The notes beneath the pieces are model-generated. The model saw only the letters and a program-made list of their open reading frames with translations, searched no databases and was not told where the DNA came from. Positions 42,944 to 51,740 of a stretch of 63,392 bases of DNA are shown in pieces. The stretch lies in contig NZ_RKLT01000019.1 in assembly GCF_019599505.1 (NCBI RefSeq), positions 1 to 63,392 on the forward strand, read 5' to 3'. How positions within the stretch are numbered: position 1 is the stretch's first letter; each line of letters opens with the position of its first letter. The DNA comes from Haloarcula nitratireducens (GTDB lineage Archaea; Halobacteriota; Halobacteria; Halobacteriales; Haloarculaceae). A program made the position numbers and the translations under genes.

Positions 42944-44701
42944 ATGGCAGCGTACGAGGAGCGAGAGACAGATATCCTGATCGTCGGTGCCGGGGGCGCT
43001 GGTATGTTCGCGGCGCTGTACGCGGACGATAACACGCCCCAGGACACCGACATCACGGTCGTGGTGAAGAAACTGGCCGGCAAGAGCGGCTGTACGCGCA
43101 TGGTACAGGGCGGGTACAACGCCGTGTTACACCCCGAGGACTCCATCGACCGCCACTACGAGGACACCATCAAGGGCGGGAAGTTCCTGAACGACCAGGA
43201 AATCGCCCGCGAACTCGTCGAGGGCGCGCCGAAGATAATCCACAAGCTGGAGAACGAACTTGGCGTGTTCTTCGACCGGGACGAGGACGGCCACATCCAC
43301 CAGAAACCCTTCGCCGGACAGTCCTTCGACAGAACGGTCCACAAGGGCGACCTCACCGGCATCGAGATAATGACCAAGCTGCGCGACGAGTTGCTCACCC
43401 GCGACGTCAAGTTCCTCGAGGAGACGCGGGCGATCGACATTTTGACCGACGAATCCGGAACCGGCGCAGCTGGGTCGCTGTTATTGGACATGCGGAAAGG
43501 CGAGTTCACTGCGATGGCATCGCGGATGACTCTCTTGGCGACCGGTGCCGGCGCGACGATGTACAACATCTCGACGCCCGCTTTAGAGAAGTCGGCCGAC
43601 GGGCAGGCGATGGCCTACCGGCGTGGTGCCCGATTTCAGGACATGGAGATGATGCAGTTCCACCCGACCGGGCTCCTCGCCGGGGACACGAAGCTCACGG
43701 GCGGCGTCATCGAGGAGGGCATCCGTGGCGAGGGCGCACACCTCTACAACGGCGAGGACGAGCGCTTCCTGCGCGAGTACGCGCCAGAGACGATGGAGCG
43801 GTCCTGTCGCGACGTGGTCTCCATTGCGAGCTATAAGGAGATCATGGCGGGCCGTGGGACCGAGAACGGCGGCATTTGGCTCGACGCGACGCATCTCGGT
43901 GCGGACATCGTCGAAGAGAAGTTCCCCGGCATGACCGAGCGGACGCGAAACGTCGGGCAGGACCTCTCACAGACCCAAGTGGAAGTCTCGCCAACCTCTC
44001 ATTATCACATGGGCGGTGCCGTCATCGACGAACAGTGTCACAGCGACATCCCGCGGCTGTTCGTCGCTGGCGAGGACGCTGGCGGTGCACACGGAGCGAA
44101 CCGCTTGGGCGGAAACGGTGTCGTCGACTCAACCGTCCTCGGGAAGTGCGCCGGCGAGGCGATGGCCGAGGAGTTCCACGACCACGAAATAGGTGACATC
44201 TCGCACTCGCAGGTGACCGACATCATCGATCGGGTCACCGCGCCCCTAGAGCGGGAGGACGGCGAAGATATCTACGAACTCAGAGAGGACCTCGAGATGA
44301 CGATGTGGGAGTACGTCGGTGTCGTCCGCGAGGAGTCGGAGCTCGAGGAGGGCCTCGATCTCATCGAATCGTACAAGGAACGGCTGGAGCGGGTCTCGGT
44401 CCCGGGGAGCAAGCGATACAACCTGACGTGGAACGAGGTTATGGACGTTCGGAATCTCATTATCGCCGCCGAGATGGTCGCCCGCAGCGCGCTCTTCCGC
44501 GAGGAGAGCCGCGGTGCGCACTACCGCAACGACTTCCCCGAACCCGACGACGAGAACTGGCTGGCGAACGTCTACGTCCAACAGGGCGACGACGGCATGG
44601 AAACATCGCGCGAAGATGTACGCTTTACGCGGATTCACCCCTCCGAGTTAGAGGTCGAGCCGACCATTCCGAACACCGACGCAGTACAGGGAGACGACTG
44701 A
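42944..44701 (+). CDS. Succinate dehydrogenase/fumarate reductase flavoprotein-like subunit
   Basis: 585 aa from MAAYEERETDILIVGAGGAG (dinucleotide fold at 11-20). Catalytic residues are kept: the HYHMGG histidine, HGANRLGGNG arginine and RDVV arginine regions. The usual covalent-FAD histidine in RSHTxxAQGG is replaced: here SGCTRMVQGG has Cys50 in that place. FAD is therefore probably non-covalent, as in aspartate oxidase or some fumarate reductases. It pairs with the Fe-S subunit 25 bases downstream and with SdhC/D-like anchors at 34.4-35.0 kb. Direction of electron flow is not evident. Confidence 0.88.
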   Translation: MAAYEERETDILIVGAGGAGMFAALYADDNTPQDTDITVVVKKLAGKSGCTRMVQGGYNAVLHPEDSIDRHYEDTIKGGKFLNDQEIARELVEGAPKIIHKLENELGVFFDRDEDGHIHQKPFAGQSFDRTVHKGDLTGIEIMTKLRDELLTRDVKFLEETRAIDILTDESGTGAAGSLLLDMRKGEFTAMASRMTLLATGAGATMYNISTPALEKSADGQAMAYRRGARFQDMEMMQFHPTGLLAGDTKLTGGVIEEGIRGEGAHLYNGEDERFLREYAPETMERSCRDVVSIASYKEIMAGRGTENGGIWLDATHLGADIVEEKFPGMTERTRNVGQDLSQTQVEVSPTSHYHMGGAVIDEQCHSDIPRLFVAGEDAGGAHGANRLGGNGVVDSTVLGKCAGEAMAEEFHDHEIGDISHSQVTDIIDRVTAPLEREDGEDIYELREDLEMTMWEYVGVVREESELEEGLDLIESYKERLERVSVPGSKRYNLTWNEVMDVRNLIIAAEMVARSALFREESRGAHYRNDFPEPDDENWLANVYVQQGDDGMETSREDVRFTRIHPSELEVEPTIPNTDAVQGDD

Positions 44702-44726
44702 ACGCGATTTATCACAGGACTCGACG

Positions 44727-45464
44727 ATGACTACGAGCAACGTAACCGTTCACCGGTACGACCCCGAGATAGACGACGAACCGACGTTCGAAAACTACGA
44801 GGTGCCAGTATCGGAGGCGACCTCAGTGCTGGACACGCTGTTTCACATTCAGGAGGAGCAAAAGGAGAACCTCTCCTTTCGGTTCTCCTGTCGGCAGGGC
44901 GTTTGTGGGAGCTGTGGTATGGAGATCAACGGGGAGGCGCGCCTCGCGTGTCAGACCGCGGTCTCCGACCTCGACAACCCCGATGACATCCGCGTCCGCC
45001 CGCTGTACAATCTACCGGTCATCAAGGATCTCACCGTCGACATGGACGACTTCTTCGAGAAGTTCGTCGAGATCGACCCCTCGTTCGAGTCCGAATCGCT
45101 CGACGAAACGACGGACACAGCGGTAATCGATCCTGACTCAACGGAGCGACAGCGCATCGCGCCGCGGACGGATTGCATCGGCTGTGGAGCCTGTTTCTCC
45201 GGCTGTAGCGTCGCCGGGGAGACGTATCTCGGCCCGGCAGCCATCAACAAGGCGCTGACGCTGATCGAGGACTCCCGGGACGACAAGACCGAGGAGCGAC
45301 TCGAACGGCTTCAGGAGCAAGACGGGGTCTGGGGCTGTCACACTCAGGGGAACTGCTCGAACGTCTGCCCGAAGGACATCCCCATCTCCGAGGGGATACA
45401 GTACCTCAAACGGGAGGCGATCAAACACGGCGTGAAGGACGCGCTGTTCCCGAGCAGCGACTGA
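44727..45464 (+). CDS. Succinate dehydrogenase/fumarate reductase iron-sulfur subunit
   Basis: 245 aa. The 2Fe-2S motif has C55, C60, C63 and C75 (CRQGVCGSCGMEINGEARLA). The bacterial-ferredoxin part has C150, C153, C156 and C160, then C204, C210 and C214, giving the 4Fe-4S and 3Fe-4S sites. All ligands expected of SdhB/FrdB are present. It carries electrons between the flavin subunit upstream and the membrane quinone. Confidence 0.93.
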   Translation: MTTSNVTVHRYDPEIDDEPTFENYEVPVSEATSVLDTLFHIQEEQKENLSFRFSCRQGVCGSCGMEINGEARLACQTAVSDLDNPDDIRVRPLYNLPVIKDLTVDMDDFFEKFVEIDPSFESESLDETTDTAVIDPDSTERQRIAPRTDCIGCGACFSGCSVAGETYLGPAAINKALTLIEDSRDDKTEERLERLQEQDGVWGCHTQGNCSNVCPKDIPISEGIQYLKREAIKHGVKDALFPSSD

Positions 45465-45589
45465 GGCACGTCGTTCTGTTCCTGGTCTTTTCCCCCGCTA
45501 ACGATCGAATTCCACGGAGAGAACCGACCGTAGCGCCGTCAGAGCCTCGTGTGGCCGGTGGTCACGTTGTTTGATGACAGTGAACAAGA

Positions 45590-45604
45590 TATTTATCCCG
45601 GGGG
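45590..45604 (+). promoter_or_regulatory. TATA box with CCCGGGG element before the IclR gene
   Basis: TATTTATCCCGGGG starts 30 bases upstream of the IclR ATG. A near twin occurs 31 bases before the D-2-hydroxyacid dehydrogenase gene. A GC palindrome placed right after TATA would block transcription if bound, so it is a candidate IclR autoregulatory site. Confidence 0.5.
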
Positions 45605-45619
45605 AGGGTATGGAGAGGT

Positions 45620-46384
45620 ATGGCACACGGAAACGAGACGAAAACGATTCTCTCGGACGAACGCTTACTTGACCTGATCGAGGCGCTCCACGAGCGCTCG
45701 ACGGCCGGCGTCACCGAGCTGGCCCAGGCGACGGACCTCTCAAAGGGAGCCGTGCACGCGCATCTGGCGACGCTCGAAGGCCGAGGGTTCGTCGTCAACA
45801 ATGATGGCCGGTATCGCCTCGGTCTCGAATTCCTCCGACATGGTATCCCTGTCAGGAACCAGTACGAGTACGAAGCGATGTGTGCGAAGGCCGAGCAACT
45901 TGCCGAGGAAACCGGCGAACGCGTCTGGGCGCAGGTCGAGGAGAACGGGATGGCGTACTACGTCTGCGAGGCCAGAGGCGAACACCACATCGAACCGCCC
46001 GTCCGCATCGGTGAGCGCGCCCACCTCCACCAGATCGCGGGCGGGAAAGCGATGCTGTCGTGTCTGACCGACGAGCGAATCCGCGAAATCGTGACCAAAC
46101 ACGGCCTTCCGGCGGCGACGGAACACACCATCACGGACGAGGAGACGCTGTTCGCTGAGATTGAACGCATCCGTGAACGCGGTTACGCCTTCAACCGTGA
46201 AGAGTCCGTTCTGGGCCTTCACGCGGTCAGCACGCCGATAAAGAAGGACGAGCACGGCGTCTACGGTGCGCTAGTCATCTCGGGGCCGGCGAACCGGCTC
46301 ACGGGGGAGAAGCTGGAATCGGAGTTGCCGAAGCTCCTGCTCGGCGCGGTGAACGAACTGGAGATAAACATCAGATACAGCTGA
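45620..46384 (+). CDS. IclR-family transcriptional regulator
   Basis: 254 aa. The winged helix (about 10-70) includes STAGVTELAQATDLSKGAVH, followed by a C-terminal effector domain (about 80-250) with AGGKAMLSCLTDERI and YAFNREESVLGLHAVSTPI, the usual ligand-binding blocks. IclR proteins commonly control uptake and catabolism of organic acids, and this is the only such regulator in the island. It is downstream of the reductase Fe-S gene by 155 bases with its own promoter. It is the likeliest sensor of the island's substrate. Confidence 0.92.
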   Translation: MAHGNETKTILSDERLLDLIEALHERSTAGVTELAQATDLSKGAVHAHLATLEGRGFVVNNDGRYRLGLEFLRHGIPVRNQYEYEAMCAKAEQLAEETGERVWAQVEENGMAYYVCEARGEHHIEPPVRIGERAHLHQIAGGKAMLSCLTDERIREIVTKHGLPAATEHTITDEETLFAEIERIRERGYAFNREESVLGLHAVSTPIKKDEHGVYGALVISGPANRLTGEKLESELPKLLLGAVNELEINIRYS

Positions 46385-46742
46385 ATACACGTCTCTACTT
46401 CCGATTCTACTTGTACTCGCATTCGAGTTAAATAATATATGTACGTGCATTATACACCACGAGACTGTACCAGCCGTCGATCCAATTCTATTCGAGCGCC
46501 GTTAGATGGAAGTGAACGCATATCGGTTACACGCCGCTCGGGTGAGGCTGTACCGAACGGGGAGGCGTGACCGACGCCGATCCCGTCCGGGAAACACACG
46601 CCAGATATAACTGATGTACGTATGTTATCGGCAGTCATCTGTCACATCAGAAAATTATACACAAATATTAAAAGAATACAGTTGGCCTTTCGGTATTGTC
46701 TGACTGATGTTCACTGAGATTGAACGCCGTGCGATTTCGTTG
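46385..46742. other. Intergenic region between IclR and halocyanin genes
   Basis: No gene is seen. AT-rich tracts and the repeated ATGTACGT (in TATATGTACGTGCATT near 46437 and TGATGTACGTATGTTATC near 46611) suggest binding sites or terminators for the two convergent genes. Confidence 0.4.
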
Positions 46743-47240
46743 TCACTTGACGACGACTGCGCCTTTCATCCCCATTGATTTGTGCGGCGTACAGTAGTAG
46801 AGGTACGTCCCGCTGTCTTCGAAGGTGTGTTCATAGGTGGTGCTCGCCTCGGCAACCGGCGACCCAGAGTCGAGCGGGCCATCGCCCTGCGAGACGACGT
46901 TATGCGTACTCCCTTTGCCGGTCCACTCCCAGGAGACGGTCGTCCCGGACGAAATCTCAATCGCGACCGGAGCGTAGGCGTACGCCCCGCCGTTGCCTTC
47001 CGCACCGACCTTGACCGAGACGGCGTCCGAGGACGACTTCACCGTGAGGTTCCCGTCGAAGTTCGCTGAGTTGCCGAGGTACTCCGAGACCTCGCTTCTG
47101 GCCGGTGTCGTTTGTGCCGACCCGCCGGACTCGCCGCTGCTGGATTCATCTCCGGACCCACCACAGCCGGCGAGGAGTCCGGCACTCGATACGGCGGCGA
47201 TGCGACGGGCGAAGCTACGTCTGTTCAGCTGGCTCGTCAT
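46743..47240 (-). CDS. Halocyanin-like blue-copper lipoprotein
   Basis: 165 aa. The signal has RRSFARRIAAV (Tat-type), a hydrophobic run and lipobox LLAGC (22-26), then a Ser/Gly linker. The cupredoxin domain keeps the ligands: His in STHNVVS and Cys-His-Met in YYCTPHKSMGMKG. It should be a membrane-anchored electron carrier outside the cell. Its placement beside a quinone-linked reductase and dehydrogenases suggests a respiratory partner, although no direct link is shown. Confidence 0.9.
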   Translation of the reverse strand: MTSQLNRRSFARRIAAVSSAGLLAGCGGSGDESSSGESGGSAQTTPARSEVSEYLGNSANFDGNLTVKSSSDAVSVKVGAEGNGGAYAYAPVAIEISSGTTVSWEWTGKGSTHNVVSQGDGPLDSGSPVAEASTTYEHTFEDSGTYLYYCTPHKSMGMKGAVVVK

Positions 47241-47303
47241 GTGGCTGACCTTCCTATTCAGAGTATAAAAAACGAACGCTATCGGTAAGAGAGTCGTCCC
47301 TTC

Positions 47304-48920
47304 TCAGAATCCGACGGCGTTCCCGTCCTTTCGTGGGTCGGTCGCCGCCGAAAGCGTTCCGTCGTCGTACCGGGCCAGTTGACCGCCGCCGAACGCGCCG
47401 AAAGGGAGGACCTCGATGTCGTGTCCTCGGCTGGAAAGCCTCGAGCCGACTCGGCCGGCAAGCCCTTCTTCGAGCGCGAGGCGGCCGTTAGCCTTGTATC
47501 GCCATCGGGGCTGTTCGACGGCCTCCTGTAGCGAGTGGTCGTAATCTAGGATATTCGAGAGCATCTGGAGGTGGCCCTGTGGCTGCATGAACCCGCCCAT
47601 GACGCCGAATCCGAGCCAGTCGTCGTCGCCGAGTCGCGCGATCGCGGGGATAAGGGTGTGAAACGGTCGCTTCCGCGGCGCGATACAGTTGGGGTTGTCG
47701 GACGAGAGCGAGAAGGAGCCGCCGCGGTTCTGGAGTGCGATGCCGGTATCACCGGCGACAAGGCCGCTGCCGAACTGTTTGTAGCGGGAGTTGATGAACG
47801 TCACCACGTTCCCTTCGGCGTCCGCGGCGGCGAGCAACACCGTATCGGCGTGTTCCGCTTGTGGAACACCGAGCGGCACATCTGTGAGCGCCGTCTTGCC
47901 GATATGTTTGGCTCGCTCGGCGGCGTAGGTCTTCGACGCTAATGGAGGACTTTTCTCGAATGTCGGGTCGGTAATGTAGTGGTGGCCGTCCCGGAAGGCG
48001 AGCTTGAGCGCTTCAGCGAAGTAGTGGACGCGCTCGGCGGCGTCGTACCGATGGCTTCCCGCGTCGACTTCCTCGGCGAGATTGAGCGCTTCAAGCGCGA
48101 TGAGGCCCTGATTGTTCGGCGGGAGTTCGAAGACCTCCGCGCCGCGGTAGGTCGTGCTCGCCGGATCGACCAGTTCCGGCTCGAAGGCGGCGAGGTCCTC
48201 GGTCGTCAGTAGGCCGCCATGGGACTGGACCGTCTCGGCGATGGCCTGCCCGATTTCGCCCTCGTAGACGGCTTCCGCGCCGTGAGTAGCGATACGCTGC
48301 AGCGACCGACCGAGGTTTTCGAGCCGCATCTCCTCGCCGGCACGCGGGGCGCGTCCGTCCTTAAGGAACTGTTCGCGACCGTTCGCATCGATGAATTGGT
48401 CGCTCGCGGCCTGCCAGTCATCGGCGATCACTTCTGTAACTGGGAAGCCCTCCGTCGCGTAGTCGATCGCGGGTTGCAGCACATCCGCCAGCGTAAGTTT
48501 CCCGAATTCCGAAACGGTCAGCTCCCACCCTTTAGCCGCCCCCGGCACGGTCACGGCGAGCGGCCCACGAAACGGCATTGATGCATCTCCCGGCGAGACA
48601 CCCTGGTGTTCGGCTGCGAGCGCGCGAACTCGGTCGCGGGTCGCCTTGGCCGGGGTGAACCCACAGCTTCGCATCCCGCCGACCTCGCCGTCCGCAGTTC
48701 GGAAACATGCAAAGGCATCCCCGCCAAGCCCTGTGTTCACCGGTTCGACAACGCTGAGCGCGGCGGCCGTCGCCACCGCCGCGTCGAAGGCGTTGCCGCC
48801 CGCACGCAGCGTATCAAGCCCCGCTTCGGCCGCAAGGGGTTGGCTCGTCGCCACGACGCCGTGTGGCGCGTATACCGTCGAGCGCTCCGAGACGAGCGCG
48901 TCCGTGTTACTAGTTCGCAT
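47304..48920 (-). CDS. Gamma-glutamyltransferase-family Ntn hydrolase
   Basis: 538 aa, the normal length. The N-terminal part has VVATSQPLAAEAGLDTLRAGGNAFDAA (start of the large subunit; quoted in part: AGGNAFDAAVATAAALSVV). The cleavage-site threonine lies in EHADTVLLAAADAEGN (near residue 355), followed by FGSGLVAGDTGIALQNRG and RPFHTLIPA, typical of the family. No signal peptide is present, so it is cytosolic, unlike many GGTs. It may act on gamma-glutamyl compounds or as an acylase. Its tie to the island's main pathway is unknown. Confidence 0.88.
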   Translation of the reverse strand: MRTSNTDALVSERSTVYAPHGVVATSQPLAAEAGLDTLRAGGNAFDAAVATAAALSVVEPVNTGLGGDAFACFRTADGEVGGMRSCGFTPAKATRDRVRALAAEHQGVSPGDASMPFRGPLAVTVPGAAKGWELTVSEFGKLTLADVLQPAIDYATEGFPVTEVIADDWQAASDQFIDANGREQFLKDGRAPRAGEEMRLENLGRSLQRIATHGAEAVYEGEIGQAIAETVQSHGGLLTTEDLAAFEPELVDPASTTYRGAEVFELPPNNQGLIALEALNLAEEVDAGSHRYDAAERVHYFAEALKLAFRDGHHYITDPTFEKSPPLASKTYAAERAKHIGKTALTDVPLGVPQAEHADTVLLAAADAEGNVVTFINSRYKQFGSGLVAGDTGIALQNRGGSFSLSSDNPNCIAPRKRPFHTLIPAIARLGDDDWLGFGVMGGFMQPQGHLQMLSNILDYDHSLQEAVEQPRWRYKANGRLALEEGLAGRVGSRLSSRGHDIEVLPFGAFGGGQLARYDDGTLSAATDPRKDGNAVGF

Positions 48921-49008
48921 TGCAGAGAGGAGCGAACCTAGATTGAAATTCCATTAGGTAAAAGCAAATATATCCTGTTATTGGTCGAGACGATAGGCAC
49001 GACCTGAT

Positions 49009-49023
49009 TATTTAACCCCGGGG
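49009..49023 (+). promoter_or_regulatory. TATA box with CCCCGGGG element before the 2-hydroxyacid dehydrogenase
   Basis: TATTTAACCCCGGGG begins 31 bases upstream of the ATG at 49040 and nearly copies the element before the IclR gene. The region 48921-49039 also serves the divergent gamma-glutamyltransferase gene. Confidence 0.5.
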
Positions 49024-49039
49024 CATCCACTCTTCCCCA

Positions 49040-50002
49040 ATGTCACAGCACACCGTTATCGTCACGGATCACGACTTCGAGGACCTATCAATCGAACGCG
49101 AAGGGCTCGCTGACGTCGCCGATGTCGTCGAACTCACCGGCGATGTAGGTAATGACGCCGCCGACGCCCACGAGACGCTCGCCGAGGCGGACGCGGTGAT
49201 CAATCTCCGCTACGATCTCGACGAAGCTGCTATCGACGCCCTGGAGGACTGTCGGGTCATCTCCCGGTACGGCATCGGCGTCGACAACATCGCCGTCGAC
49301 GCGGCGAGCGACCGCGGGATTCCGATCACGAACGTCCCGGATTATTGTCTGGAGGAGGTGTCGGTCCACGCGCTGACGCTGTATCTCGCGCTCGCCCGCG
49401 GCCTCAAGCCCTACGACGCCGACGTGGCCGACGGCGGCTGGGACCGCTCCGTCGCCGCGCCCGTCCACCGCCTCTCGACCAGGACGGTCGGCGTCGTCGG
49501 CTACGGCGCTATCGGCCGCGCCGTCGGCGAGCGCGCCGACGCTCTCGGTGCTGACGTGATCGCCAGCGACCCGTTCCTCTCCGCGGAAGACGTGGCCGAC
49601 GACCCCGCCGACCTCGTCGAGTTCGAAGAGGTACTAGAGCGGGCCGATTTCGTCACCGTCCACTCCCCGCTGACGCCCAATACGCGCGAGCTGTTCGACG
49701 CCGACGCGTTCTCCCGCATGCGCGAGGACGCCTACTTCGTCAACGTCGCGCGCGGCCCGATCGTCGACACCGACGCGCTCTATGACGCGCTCGAAGCCGG
49801 CGAGATCGCCGGCACTGGCCTTGACGTGTTCCCCGGGGAACCGCCCGCCGAGGATGACCCGCTTCGAGACCACCCGAAGGCGTTCACGACGCCCCACGTC
49901 GCGTGGTACAGCGAGGAAGCCAACGACCAGCGCCGCTGTACCGTCACCGACATCGTCCGATCCGTACTCTTGGGTGAGGAGCCGTACAACGTCGTGAACT
50001 AG
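49040..50002 (+). CDS. D-isomer-type 2-hydroxyacid dehydrogenase (SlcC-like candidate)
   Basis: 320 aa. The NAD fold motif is VGVVGYGAIGRAVGERADAL (about 152-171). The catalytic set is complete: Arg in NVARGPIVD, Glu in DVFPGEPP, and His in TPHVAWYS. The family includes phosphoglycerate, formate and glycerate dehydrogenases, and SlcC, the NAD-dependent (S)-sulfolactate dehydrogenase of sulfonate degraders. With the LDH2/MDH2 enzyme at 37.5 kb it could racemise sulfolactate through sulfopyruvate. The substrate is inferred. Its promoter resembles that of the IclR regulator. Confidence 0.88.
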   Translation: MSQHTVIVTDHDFEDLSIEREGLADVADVVELTGDVGNDAADAHETLAEADAVINLRYDLDEAAIDALEDCRVISRYGIGVDNIAVDAASDRGIPITNVPDYCLEEVSVHALTLYLALARGLKPYDADVADGGWDRSVAAPVHRLSTRTVGVVGYGAIGRAVGERADALGADVIASDPFLSAEDVADDPADLVEFEEVLERADFVTVHSPLTPNTRELFDADAFSRMREDAYFVNVARGPIVDTDALYDALEAGEIAGTGLDVFPGEPPAEDDPLRDHPKAFTTPHVAWYSEEANDQRRCTVTDIVRSVLLGEEPYNVVN

Positions 50003-50081
50003 GCGCAACTGCCGCTCGCTGTTTTGTGTTTTTCCCCGCAACAGTCCTTTCAGCACCCCATCTGATTATACGAACCCATAC

Positions 50082-50172
50082 CGACGGCTCGAACCACGAG
50101 ATACTCGGCATAGTCTGCGAAATCCTCAACGAGCTGGATGATTCAGTCCAAGTCGATCGTTTCTAGGAATAC
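50082..50172 (-). pseudogene. Fragment of the SMC-related protein gene
   Basis: Read on the minus strand it encodes FLETIDLD, a stop, then IIQLVEDFADYAEYLVV. This aligns with LLDSLEAIDSNRIAQLVEYFEDYAEYLVV (in part, SLEAIDSNRIAQLVEYFEDY) near the C-terminus of the intact protein at 25904-27865. The two DNA stretches are clearly related (for example ACCACGAGATACTC in both). It sits just past the catabolic island and looks like a recombination relic. Confidence 0.7.
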
Positions 50173-50357
50173 CATTGTACTCACTCGCCATATCTCAGAG
50201 TGTCTCCTGATATCTATCCACAGCCTTATTTCTGTGATGTCGCTGTTGCCATTCAGGAGCGGGGGAGTCATCAGTCCTAAACAGTGCCTGACACGACCGA
50301 ATAGAACAAGCAGGGCGAGTGCGAAGTGAAAAGTAGAATCGCTATTCGACTCGCTAC

Positions 50358-51590
50358 TTATACGTCAGGATCGATCTCATTGAGGGCTTCTGTCGCAACA
50401 TCCCCTAGCTCCCCGGCTTCGATATGTGAGTACCGCTCTCGTACCATCTCCTCGGAGTTGTCGAGATAACGGGCGGCAACCGTATACCCGAACGCACGGA
50501 CAAGCACTTCACCCATTCCCCGTCGCCCACCATGCGGTGCAAGATAGTCGTGTTTCGGATGGTTGATGGCAATTGCTGCCGCATCTGAGAGCCGCTGAAG
50601 AATCGACCGTGCTCCATCCGTTGTAATCGAGGGCGGTCGAGCGTCCACCCCAAGCGCCAGTAACAGGTCGCGAGCGTACTTGTCACGTCGCTCGTCGATT
50701 GCACTCGGGCGTTCCCCGCGGTCAGCCAGTTCGTCCTGCACGAGCGTTGCAAGTGTCCGCTGGTCAAACGTTGGGAACACTGGCCAGCGCTCAGTCGGTG
50801 GGTCCATTAGCTTTCGATAGCTCCGCAGCGGCGAAATCACTGGGTTGGGGAGACTGGCGGCATCCCACTGCTGTTTCTTTCGGTAGACATCCATACTCCC
50901 ATCTTCAAGCGAGAGATCCTCCCACCGAACTCCGCGCCGGCGTGGATCATTCGGATCCCGAAGCAATTCACCGACACGGACAGCTGTGTACGCGAGCACG
51001 AACACGAGTGCCCGGTCACGAGCCGCCTTCAGAGCGGTGTATCGCGCTCGCTGCTTATCGAGGGGATCAGTATCTTCCGGGAGTGTTGTATACGTTTCAA
51101 TGGCCTCACGCGCCTGCTTGTCGACGTGTCGAGTGAGCTCGTGGCGCTGCTCGGACGTCCAGGCCTGCTGGTCGCCAGGCTTGCGACCGTCGTCCTCGGG
51201 CAGCGGCGCCATCGCACTCGCCCGCTGGGCGTAGTGCGCTTCAAGGTACCCCTCATTGACGCACCAGCCACACCACGCAGAGATATAGCGGTAATAGGTT
51301 TGTACGGTATTCTGCTTGAGTCCTCGATCGCCGGCGAGATGGCGAGCATACTCTCGGAAGACGCGTTCGTCGAGCTCTTCGAAGGTAGGTTCCCCGTCAA
51401 CATCGTCAGGGACGATTCCGGTCCAGTCACCGTCACTGCGGTCGCCGGCAGCCCACTCGACGAACCGCTCGAGTTCACGTGCCGCGTTACGTCGATAGTT
51501 CCCGCCGTCGCCACCGCGCCCCTTTCCCTTGTCCTGGAGGTATCGCTCGAAGCTGTCCGCAAGCGATGTTGAGAGTCCTCGGTCAGACAC
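50358..51590 (-). CDS. Tyrosine recombinase (XerC/D-like integrase)
   Basis: 410 aa. A SAM-like N-terminal core-binding domain (about 10-125) includes DERVFREYARHLAGDRGLKQ. The catalytic domain has Arg205 in YTAVRVGELL, His353 and Arg356 in PHGGRRG, and the nucleophile Tyr387 in RERYSHIEAGE. The usual domain length is met. It should resolve plasmid multimers or integrate the element. The perfect palindrome at 51705-51740 lies 115 bases upstream of its start and is a candidate target or operator. The ParA genes follow upstream. Confidence 0.9.
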   Translation of the reverse strand: MSDRGLSTSLADSFERYLQDKGKGRGGDGGNYRRNAARELERFVEWAAGDRSDGDWTGIVPDDVDGEPTFEELDERVFREYARHLAGDRGLKQNTVQTYYRYISAWCGWCVNEGYLEAHYAQRASAMAPLPEDDGRKPGDQQAWTSEQRHELTRHVDKQAREAIETYTTLPEDTDPLDKQRARYTALKAARDRALVFVLAYTAVRVGELLRDPNDPRRRGVRWEDLSLEDGSMDVYRKKQQWDAASLPNPVISPLRSYRKLMDPPTERWPVFPTFDQRTLATLVQDELADRGERPSAIDERRDKYARDLLLALGVDARPPSITTDGARSILQRLSDAAAIAINHPKHDYLAPHGGRRGMGEVLVRAFGYTVAARYLDNSEEMVRERYSHIEAGELGDVATEALNEIDPDV

Positions 51591-51704
51591 CGTCCAAGCC
51601 CCCCTGTTCCTGCGAGCCCGGTCTCGGCGGCTCTCCCCCGAGTAAAGCGGCGTCCTGAGTGGGTTGCAGCATTCGTGCTTACCGGACGGCGTGGGGGTAC
51701 TAAA

Positions 51705-51740
51705 AGCTGGTCGTGATTACCAGTGTAATCACGACCAGCT
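51705..51740. repeat. Perfect 16-base palindrome upstream of the recombinase
   Basis: AGCTGGTCGTGATTAC (51705-51720) and its exact complement (51725-51740) are separated by CAGT. It lies between the recombinase and the ParA partner, in a gap (51591-51903) with no gene. It could be a recombination site, an operator, or a bidirectional terminator. Confidence 0.75.
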
